NCBI GenBank assembly: GCA_029460375.1
Contig: JARPAQ010000141.1
Coordinates: 1-5,433 of the forward strand
Source of the DNA: Nitrososphaerota archaeon
GTDB taxonomy: Archaea; Thermoproteota; Nitrososphaeria; Nitrososphaerales; JACPRH01
Direction of reading: 5' to 3'
Length of the DNA: 5,433 nt
How positions within the stretch are numbered: position 1 is the stretch's first letter; every line of letters begins with the position of its first letter. The position numbers were made by a program, and so were the translations under genes. The notes beneath the pieces were generated by a model. It was not told where the DNA came from. It worked only from the letters and a program-made list of their open reading frames with translations, and made no database searches. Below are positions 1 to 4,888 of this stretch, piece by piece.

Positions 1-1
1 C

Positions 2-79
2 GTAGAGCTTTCAGGCTTGAAACACCGCTACTCCGAAATCGGAAACCCTAGCATTTTTATTCTGCTGAAGAGGCTTTAG
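2..79 (+). CDS. possible C-terminal end of a gene cut by the left window edge
   Basis: The second forward frame is open from the window edge for 25 codons and ends at TAG (77-79). The peptide reads like a protein C-terminus, mixed in composition, with the ending IFILLKRL. A second open frame on the same strand ends at TAG 49-51 (17 codons). The minus strand has no convincing start or long frame here. I do not recognise the family. The case rests only on composition and on the lack of any other explanation for these bases. If real, the gene runs toward the minus-strand zinc-ribbon gene and is convergent with it. Confidence 0.3.
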   Translation, partial: VELSGLKHRYSEIGNPSIFILLKRL

Positions 80-229
80 AAGTTGATTATTCCCCTTTAT
101 ATACCCTCTAGGAAATCGCTTATTATGCTAAAATAAGCCCATAACAAAGGAATAAACAGACGGGCTGTTCAATTACAGGTGTAAAATGGGTTTAGAGTAT
201 ATATCCATACTAATTATAATCACTTAGAG
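80..229. other. AT-rich convergent intergenic region with two small hairpins
   Basis: I see no gene in these 150 bases. Two inverted repeats are visible. GCTTAT (118-123) pairs with ATAAGC (133-138) across a 9-base loop. AGTAT (196-200) pairs with ATACT (207-211) across a 6-base loop. The second lies about 20 bases past the stop codon of the minus-strand zinc-ribbon gene. It is followed on that strand by a short T run (the complement of AAAA at 183-186), so it could help end transcription of that operon. No tRNA, box C/D motif pair or SD-preceded ORF was found. Confidence 0.4.
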
Positions 230-451
230 CTAGGACTTCTTGGGGCGCTCTGCATATATCATATCTATTATGCTCTTGTCCTTATTACAGTGAGAGCATT
301 CTCCAGATGGCTTGAAGACAAAGTCGCCCAACTCAAAGGGTCTCTTAGTCTTGAAGTTGCAGGAGGGGCAGACCTCGATGGTGAAGACCAGAAACTTCTT
401 CTTACCAGAGGATTTTAAACTGGCTTTGCTCAACTTACTGGCCGACCCCAA
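230..451 (-). CDS. small zinc-ribbon protein, translationally coupled to DUF1512
   Basis: This is a 73-residue protein of unknown function. Two CxxC knuckles, C28-P-S-C31 and C52-S-H-C55, are 20 residues apart, the usual geometry of a zinc ribbon. A lysine-rich basic N-terminus precedes the sequence KKKFLVFTIEVCPSC, and hydrophobic strands flank the knuckles. It has no membrane segment. The start is TTG at 451, inside the end of the upstream DUF1512 gene (17-bp overlap). GGTG about 12 bases before the TTG (464-467) is a possible Shine-Dalgarno element. A second TTG at 433, just after the DUF1512 stop, would give 67 residues but has no clear SD. Tight overlap implies co-transcription and probably joint function with DUF1512. 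Similar small zinc ribbons act as RNA-polymerase, ribosome or scaffold accessories, but nothing here selects among these. Confidence 0.8.
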   Translation of the reverse strand: MGSASKLSKASLKSSGKKKFLVFTIEVCPSCNFKTKRPFELGDFVFKPSGECSHCNKDKSIIDMIYAERPKKS

Positions 452-1562
452 ATGAATTCCCTACACCTACTATGAGAACCTTGTCACCCTCTTTGGTCCT
501 CTCATCTATAATTCGTTGAACTCTCTTTACTACACGGTCGGTGGTCTCCGCTATCTCCTTCCTCATAACAGATATCGCTTCTATGATTGACTGCTTTATC
601 ACGATAGCGTATAGAGGAATCCCGTGTTTGGTAGCGGTTTCTTCTATCTTGAATCTATCGACACCGATACCACCTATGGCTGCGCCTATACCTTCAGCTA
701 TCTCTCCTGTCTTCTCACCCTCAAGCTTCAACGCGGCGTCCACCATGATTATAGTGTTGACCTTTACACCCATATCTGACACCAGCTTCTCAACAGCCAA
801 CCCCGGCTGACCCACATTTCCTCCAGGCCCTTCAGCCTTGATAAGATATAGAGATCTTCCGTTGTACTCCGACTGGCTATACACCGTATCACGAGCTATA
901 GGCTTCTTCTCATTCTCCAACATAAACTTGGCCGCAACTATAGCCCCTATCCCATCTCCAAGAGGCTGAGCCTGCTTGAAGGTATCAACTGCGCTGACAA
1001 GCGCCTCCGCCTCTTGAAGAATCATAGGCATGATCATCTGGAGCTGAGCCAAGACAAAGATACTGCTAGTCCTCTTCCCCATAATATAGAAGTGCCTTAC
1101 TATCTTAAAGATAAGATTCATTATAGTAGTAGCTTCCAGCATGTTTTCAGCCGTGCTTATCTGCACTGCATCCGCTTTTGGGCCTAGTGCCTTTATCTCC
1201 TCTCTCATACGTTCATCTCTGATGAGCATAATGTGCTCTATCTTACTCATGACACCTGAAGGATCAGTCTCCACAGGCATTATGGTGAAATACTCTAGGA
1301 ACTGATCTATTCTTTCAACAGGATCACTTTCGGGTTTCAACACATTCTTGACGTAGCTAACCGTCTCATTCCTCGTCCGCTCCTTCATGCCTTTAAGACG
1401 ATTCAGAGATCTGGAGACTTCGTTCAACATCATCCATGACTGAATCTTCTGGCCATAGAAGAAGAAGAGAAGTATCGGTAGGTAGAATAAAATAGACCAT
1501 AAGGGATTATCGAATATCCCTTCCCCTCCCGGAAAACCGAACAACGGTGAAATCATTGACAT
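435..1562 (-). CDS. DUF1512 family protein, membrane-anchored, function unknown
   Basis: This 375-residue protein matches my memory of the archaeal DUF1512 family, whose members are about this length; no domain search was run. Residues 21-36 form one strongly hydrophobic segment (LWSILFYLPILLFFFY) followed by basic and polar sequence, so the bulk is probably cytoplasmic behind one N-terminal anchor. Residues 45-200 look largely helical. The C-terminal half carries glycine-rich stretches: LGDGIGAI (201-208), EGPGGNVGQPG (244-254), IGAAIGGIG (292-300), and the end VLIVGVGNSFGVGQ. A conserved-looking acidic block, VDAALKLEGEKTGE (274-287), lies between them. These suggest a ligand- or nucleotide-binding alpha/beta fold, but that is inference. 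The ATG at 1562 has GTGAT (1573-1577) 10 bases upstream, the same SD style as its neighbours; the ATG at 1556 is an alternative. It is the first gene of a two-gene operon with the zinc-ribbon protein and diverges from the surface-protein gene. Confidence 0.88.
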   Translation of the reverse strand: MSMISPLFGFPGGEGIFDNPLWSILFYLPILLFFFYGQKIQSWMMLNEVSRSLNRLKGMKERTRNETVSYVKNVLKPESDPVERIDQFLEYFTIMPVETDPSGVMSKIEHIMLIRDERMREEIKALGPKADAVQISTAENMLEATTIMNLIFKIVRHFYIMGKRTSSIFVLAQLQMIMPMILQEAEALVSAVDTFKQAQPLGDGIGAIVAAKFMLENEKKPIARDTVYSQSEYNGRSLYLIKAEGPGGNVGQPGLAVEKLVSDMGVKVNTIIMVDAALKLEGEKTGEIAEGIGAAIGGIGVDRFKIEETATKHGIPLYAIVIKQSIIEAISVMRKEIAETTDRVVKRVQRIIDERTKEGDKVLIVGVGNSFGVGQ

Positions 1563-1704
1563 ACTCTTCTACATCACAAGCGGTAATTACGATGATTTAG
1601 GTTTTGTGTTATGGCGGTATTTTTAACTACCGTTTTACATTTTTAAACGCTGTTCAAGTAAACCCATATAACACTATATATTGTCCTATCTGGTGAAGAT
1701 CAGT
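1563..1704. promoter_or_regulatory. divergent promoter region between DUF1512 and the surface-protein gene
   Basis: The 142 bases between the two starts hold several archaeal TATA-like boxes. ATTTTTAAAC at 1639-1648 reads as TTTAAAAAT on the minus strand and could serve either direction. TTAAAAATA, at 1618-1626 on the minus strand, suits the DUF1512 operon. ACTATATATT, at 1673-1682 on the plus strand, lies about 26 bases before the ATG at 1705, so a leaderless transcript is possible. Inverted repeats suggest an operator: CGGTA (1615-1619) with TACCG (1628-1632) around an 8-base AT spacer, and the palindrome GTAATTAC at 1583-1590. The string GCGGTA occurs in both places. Promoter assignment is by eye only. 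Confidence 0.5.
1692..1696 (+). promoter_or_regulatory. Shine-Dalgarno site (GGTGA) fixing the surface-protein start
   Basis: GGTGA lies 8 bases before ATG 1705 and matches the archaeal 16S 3' end (AUCACCUC). It favours the ATG over the upstream in-frame TTG at 1681 and GTG at 1693. The ATG start also gives a classical signal peptide beginning with a basic n-region. Confidence 0.6.
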
Positions 1705-3369
1705 ATGATTAAGAATAGAAAGGCACAGATGATGTTATACACTATAATCCTCTGCACCCTACTCACACTCCCTATTCCACCATCAATATACGCTCAAGAG
1801 GACTCAACACAGGCAATCGAGCTCGAATTGAAAAAACCTCTCGACGGAGTGATATCCAAAGCCGGAGCATCAAACTGGTACAAGTTCAACGCTACCGCAG
1901 ACTCGTCCTACGTCATAGAAGTATTCAACCAGAGTCTAACTATGACCGCATTCTTCACACTCTATTCTCCTGATGGAGGCATCCTTGGTTGGAGCTATTC
2001 AAAGATGCCCTACAACTTCACCGAATCAGGCACCTACCTCGTAGAAGTAGAGCACTCCGACTCAAAATACGGCGTAGGCACATACAGCATCCTCCTTAGA
2101 CCTGCTCTACCCCCTTCCGTAGCTATCCACGTCTATGACCTCATCGACTCCCAACCTATCAAGAACGCAGTTGTCAGGATATACACCCCGGTCAGCTACA
2201 CTCTAATCGAAGAAAACCTAACCGCAGCAGACGGTGACACAACCATACAACTCTCAGCTCGAGGGTACTACATAGTGACAGTAAACGCAGATGGCTACGA
2301 CGACATTTTCGGTGTTACATCACTACTGGATGAAGGCCCGAATACTCGATGGGCCGCCTTAGCACGCACCGGATATACAGGTCTTGTCATATCATCAGCG
2401 CTTGTCAAAAACGTTGTGGCTCCTGGTGAAAGCAACATCATAGAAGTCTCAGTCTACAACTTGAACACTACCTACCCGATCACCCTGACGGACATCACCG
2501 TCATTTTACCATGGTTCGGCTTCTACGAAGGCCAGATACGAGGAGGACTTGTCGTAACAGACGGTATGCCCATTACAATCCCTCCGAATACCATCTGGAC
2601 TGCATCAATACCGTTTACAGCACCTTCTGATGTAACGGCGTACGTAGGCGTGACTTCGGCAGTCTCCTACGTAGACTTCAATGCGCAGGCTCCAGCGTGG
2701 AGAATAACCTACGATGTGGTTGAAGGTGTAGGGCTGCAAGAGATCAAGACCTTGACGACGGCAGACATAATTCCAGAGCTACAAGAGTCACAAGGTTTCA
2801 GAACACCTCTAGTGGGCATCTCTCTGGTTCCTATCACAGATCCACTGGCAATCAAGAAGTTAGACGAGGTTTCGGTAGGCATTCAAGATATCTCATCCAA
2901 TATGGAGAAGGTGACATTAACGTTGAATGAAGTTACATTCCGAGTGGGTGAAGTTAACGCCGAACTCGCGATAGTCTCATCAAGACTGAAGAGTATAATC
3001 TCAAGTCTGGATGATACGAATGAGAAGATGGACGAAGTCAACTCAAAGCTCAGCAGCTCAGACAACAAGCTAGCAAGCATCTCATCTGGATTGACAACCA
3101 CCAACGACAAACTTAACGATGTTACAATACAGCTCGAAACTGTGAACAGAGAGATATCCAGCCTCTCATCTCACCAGCAGGAAACAAATTCGAAGCTAGA
3201 CACCATCGACAAACAGCTCACCACGACACGAGATTACGCGGATAATCTCTTAACCGAGTTATTCGGAGACTTACGAACACTACTCTTAGCATTAATCGGA
3301 GTAACTATCATCATCGCAGCCGTAAACACCCTCTACCTTGCAAAGAACTTCGGACTGATGTCTAAATAG
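1705..3369 (+). CDS. secreted, C-terminally membrane-anchored coiled-coil surface protein (S-layer stalk-like)
   Basis: This 554-residue protein is read from ATG 1705; TTG at 1681 would add 8 residues. In order it shows the following. A signal peptide has a basic start MIKNRK and a hydrophobic core, with likely cleavage after S-I-Y-A (residue 30). A beta domain at about 39-131 resembles pre-peptidase C-terminal (PPC) domains (NWYKFNATAD, then SGTYLVEVE). A second domain at 138-202 resembles carboxypeptidase regulatory-like folds (VAIHVYD, GYYIVTVNADGYD). A third Ig/CARDB-like domain spans 221-337. A coiled coil at 386-511 is built of nine 14-residue repeats. A transmembrane helix at about 526-546 is followed by the short tail KNFGLMSK. 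Five N-x-S/T sequons (N62, N75, N104, N171, N254) all lie in the beta domains and none in the coiled coil. No catalytic motif is visible. Beta head, coiled-coil stalk and C-terminal anchor match the layout of Sulfolobales SlaB, which holds the S-layer off the membrane. SlaB-like function is inference from architecture; a sensor or adhesin is also possible. Confidence 0.85.
   Translation: MIKNRKAQMMLYTIILCTLLTLPIPPSIYAQEDSTQAIELELKKPLDGVISKAGASNWYKFNATADSSYVIEVFNQSLTMTAFFTLYSPDGGILGWSYSKMPYNFTESGTYLVEVEHSDSKYGVGTYSILLRPALPPSVAIHVYDLIDSQPIKNAVVRIYTPVSYTLIEENLTAADGDTTIQLSARGYYIVTVNADGYDDIFGVTSLLDEGPNTRWAALARTGYTGLVISSALVKNVVAPGESNIIEVSVYNLNTTYPITLTDITVILPWFGFYEGQIRGGLVVTDGMPITIPPNTIWTASIPFTAPSDVTAYVGVTSAVSYVDFNAQAPAWRITYDVVEGVGLQEIKTLTTADIIPELQESQGFRTPLVGISLVPITDPLAIKKLDEVSVGIQDISSNMEKVTLTLNEVTFRVGEVNAELAIVSSRLKSIISSLDDTNEKMDEVNSKLSSSDNKLASISSGLTTTNDKLNDVTIQLETVNREISSLSSHQQETNSKLDTIDKQLTTTRDYADNLLTELFGDLRTLLLALIGVTIIIAAVNTLYLAKNFGLMSK
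2860..3237 (+). repeat. nine tandem 14-residue coiled-coil repeats (42-bp units) in the surface protein
   Basis: The stalk divides without gaps into nine units of 14 residues (126 residues). Unit starts read LDEV, MEKV, VGEV, LKSI, MDEV, LASI, LNDV, ISSL and LDTI. Position 1 is always L, M, V or I; position 4 always V, I or L; position 8 is I or L except for one Q in unit 8. This is an a-d-a'-d' heptad pattern. Position 11 is I/V/V in units 1-3 and then mostly T or S (T, S, T, V, T, T). Units 4, 6 and 8 share a T-N-x-K ending. The DNA copies have diverged, with only short strings such as TCTCATC recurring, so the duplication is old and held by protein selection. Confidence 0.85.
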
Positions 3370-3380
3370 AGAAACAACAA

Positions 3381-3433
3381 GCCAAACCAGAAATTCAGTA
3401 CAGCGTACCTCGGGTTTCTACCCAGCCGTTGGC
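3381..3433. other. predicted three-way stem structure between convergent genes
   Basis: Starting 12 bases after the surface-protein stop, GCCAA (3381-3385) can pair with TTGGC (3429-3433). They enclose two hairpins: GTAC-AGC-GTAC (3398-3408) and GGGT-TTCT-ACCC (3412-3423). The layout is cloverleaf-like, but the right arm lacks the tRNA TTCRA loop and there is no anticodon arm, so it is not a tRNA. An alternative fold pairs GGTTT (3413-3417) with AAACC (3436-3440). It could act as a 3'-end structure for the surface-protein mRNA or for read-through from 5S, or be chance folding. It was folded by hand only. Confidence 0.3.
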
Positions 3434-3450
3434 ATAAACCATCTCCCTGC

Positions 3451-3466
3451 ACAGAATAAAATGAGA
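3451..3466 (-). terminator. T-rich terminator of the 5S rRNA gene
   Basis: Directly after the 5S 3' helix, the minus strand reads TCTCATTTTATTCTGT. Oligo-T stretches of this kind end transcription in archaea and commonly follow 5S genes. No strong hairpin beyond the 5S helix I is needed. Confidence 0.5.
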
Positions 3467-3468
3467 AG

Positions 3469-3589
3469 AGTCGCCGGCACCACCGCTTCACGAGGCCTCT
3501 CGGCCCTCACTAACACGGTAGCGACAACGAGTTTAACTTCCGGGTTCGGAATGGGACCGGGTGGAACCCCGTTGCTGTGGCCGGCTACT
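3469..3589 (-). rRNA. 5S ribosomal RNA
   Basis: The minus strand contains the diagnostic 5S core CCCATTCCGAACCCGGAAG followed by TTAA (loop B/C region). The ends close helix I: AGTAGCCGGC at the 5' end pairs with GCCGGCGACT at the 3' end, with one A/G mismatch. Two further base pairs could extend the ends to about 3467-3591. Helix II pairs CAACG with CGTTG. Helix IV is GAGGGCC and GGCCTC around a GAGA tetraloop with one bulged G. About 121-125 nt is normal for archaea. The RNA forms the central protuberance of the large ribosomal subunit with uL18 and uL5. No 16S or 23S gene lies in the window, so this copy is unlinked within the visible range, as is common in TACK archaea. Confidence 0.95.
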
Positions 3590-3591
3590 CC

Positions 3592-3674
3592 AGGGGAGGG
3601 ATTTTACATATTGATTAACTTTATGGAGGTAAGACTTAAAACAGCTGGGTTAGGGCATGGTGATTCAATTTTAA
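3592..3674. promoter_or_regulatory. divergent promoter region between 5S rRNA and the nucleotidyltransferase gene
   Basis: For 5S, the minus strand carries an AT-rich block (AAGTTAATCAATATG, 3608-3622) about 20-33 bases before the predicted 5' end, where a TATA box belongs. For the plus-strand gene, ACTTAAAAC (3634-3642) is a possible TATA box, giving a short leader. GGTGAT (3659-3664) lies 10 bases before GTG 3675 and matches the archaeal anti-SD. GGAGGT (3625-3630) is also SD-like but precedes no plausible start of a real gene. Confidence 0.45.
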
Positions 3675-4424
3675 GTGTGTACAGATTTGAAGGCTGTAAT
3701 ATTGGCTGGTGGTTTTGGAAAGCGGTTAAGACCTCTGACTGATAATAAGCCCAAGCCTCTGATCAGAGTTTCGGGCGTACCTATCCTTCTGTGGCAGTTG
3801 AACTGGCTGAGGAAGCATGGTGTGGATGAGGTTGTAATATGTGCAGGATACTTGAAAGAAAGGATCGTGAAATACGTTGGGAACGGAGATCGTTTTGGTG
3901 TGAAAGCAGAGTACGCTATGGAAGAATCTCCCCTTGGAACAGGGGGTGCACTGAAGAACGCGCAGAATCTGCTGGAAAGTGAAGAACGGTTCGTCATGCT
4001 GAACGGGGATATACTTACCAACCTTGATCCTCAAGACCTCTGCAACAGAGTCGCCAAAGGTGCTGAAGCGGCAATAGCTGTGGTTCCTCTACCGAGCCCA
4101 TACGGCATAATCGATATAGATAATGATGATACCATCAGCGGTTTCAGAGAGAAACCTCGTCTCGAAGGGCACTGGATAAACGCTGGGATATACTGCCTCT
4201 CATCAGACATACTTGAAGATCTGCCTGAAAAAGGAAATATCGAGACCACAACTTTCCCTACGCTAGCGAAGAAGGGCGCCATAAAGGCTGTACGATACAG
4301 GGATGTCTTCTGGAGATCTATAGACTCACATAAGGATATAGAGGAAGCTGCACGGGAACTCAAACCCGAACTCGATATAGTTGCGAAGAAATATCACATA
4401 ACACGGCGCAAGAACGATTCCTAA
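3675..4424 (+). CDS. sugar-1-phosphate nucleotidyltransferase (NTP_transferase family)
   Basis: This 249-residue enzyme of the NTP_transferase family (PF00483) joins a sugar-1-phosphate to an NTP and makes an activated sugar plus pyrophosphate in the cytoplasm. Visible motifs are the nucleotide-binding signature LAGGFGKRLRP (10-20) with the catalytic-type lysine in NKPKP (24-28), SPLGTGGAL (85-93), the metal-binding NGD (110-112), FREKP (157-161), NAG (169-171), and WRSID with D217 as the probable second metal ligand. It stops after the catalytic domain and has no left-handed beta-helix, so it resembles short RfbA/HddC/mannose-1-phosphate guanylyltransferase-like forms rather than GlmU. Base and sugar specificity cannot be read from the sequence. 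The start is GTG 3675 with GGTGAT 10 bases upstream. TTG at 3687 would give the more family-typical beginning MKAVILAGG. Likely roles are N-glycan, lipid or cell-surface polysaccharide precursor supply. Confidence 0.92.
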   Translation: MCTDLKAVILAGGFGKRLRPLTDNKPKPLIRVSGVPILLWQLNWLRKHGVDEVVICAGYLKERIVKYVGNGDRFGVKAEYAMEESPLGTGGALKNAQNLLESEERFVMLNGDILTNLDPQDLCNRVAKGAEAAIAVVPLPSPYGIIDIDNDDTISGFREKPRLEGHWINAGIYCLSSDILEDLPEKGNIETTTFPTLAKKGAIKAVRYRDVFWRSIDSHKDIEEAARELKPELDIVAKKYHITRRKNDS

Positions 4425-4435
4425 CGCTCTCCAAG

Positions 4436-4888
4436 TTATATCCGTATCCTCATAGCTAGAGCATCTTCACCATCCGGGTAATACCTTCTGATAGTGGAGT
4501 ATACCCTGAACCCGTGTCTTCCATAGAACTCTATTGCAGCCCTGTCGGTACCGCGAACTTGAAGCTCAACCAGATCAGTCTTCTTCTTGAGATCATCTAG
4601 AGCATACTGAAGCAGCAGTCTACCATGGCCCTTTCGCCTGAATTTCGGTAAGACGGCTAAGGAGACTATCCATCCTGTGTGTTGCTGGAGGATGAATATT
4701 ATGTATCCACATATCTGTTCACCTTCCTCCGATAATATGAAGCCTTCAGGATGATTAGTCAAAAAGTATGAGAATGTATGCATATCATAAGGGTGACTGA
4801 AGGAGGATCTCTCAATCTTCTGAATATCAGGTAGATCCGAGGGTTCACAACGTCTGAGAACGATAAGCGCATTATTTCTTCGAGACAT
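4436..4888 (-). CDS. rimI: GNAT N-alpha-acetyltransferase, RimI/Ard1 type
   Basis: This 150-residue protein transfers acetyl from acetyl-CoA to the alpha-amino group of protein N-termini. It spans a single GNAT domain. It opens with LRRCEPSDLPDIQKIERSSF (11-30, the RimI-like alpha1 region). It then has SLAVLPKFRRKGHGRLLL (76-93) with the acetyl-CoA pyrophosphate loop R84-R-K-G-H-G89, followed by VELQVRGTDRAAIEFYGRHGF (107-127). It ends with RRYYPDGEDALAM (134-146), typical of archaeal RimI/Ard1 enzymes such as SsArd1, which has broad substrate range. The usual Asn after the LxVR strand is Asp115 here. The start ATG 4888 has AAGGT (4896-4900) 7 bases upstream and lies 17 bp inside the glycosylase gene, so the two are very likely co-transcribed. 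It ends 11 bp from the convergent nucleotidyltransferase. Confidence 0.9.
   Translation of the reverse strand: MSRRNNALIVLRRCEPSDLPDIQKIERSSFSHPYDMHTFSYFLTNHPEGFILSEEGEQICGYIIFILQQHTGWIVSLAVLPKFRRKGHGRLLLQYALDDLKKKTDLVELQVRGTDRAAIEFYGRHGFRVYSTIRRYYPDGEDALAMRIRI

Noticed and set aside
541..810. 89-codon plus-strand open frame
   Set aside because: It is antisense to the DUF1512 coding sequence, with no own SD or family resemblance.
2883..3110. 75-codon minus-strand open frame
   Set aside because: It is antisense to the coiled-coil repeats; its Ser/Leu-rich translation reflects the repeat composition of the real gene.
3381..3433. tRNA or tRNA-like gene
   Set aside because: It is too short, has no anticodon arm, and the GGGT/ACCC loop does not match the T-loop consensus.
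3461..3742. 93-codon plus-strand open frame
   Set aside because: Most of it is the antisense of the 5S rRNA gene and the rest overlaps the nucleotidyltransferase start; the translation is an artefact of structured RNA sequence.
3623..3742. GGAGGT with ATG 3623 as start of a small protein
   Set aside because: The SD-like string follows the ATG rather than preceding it, and the frame runs into the nucleotidyltransferase in another frame.
3671..4363. Three minus-strand open frames of 102-116 codons
   Set aside because: All lie opposite the nucleotidyltransferase, whose motifs fix the coding frame.
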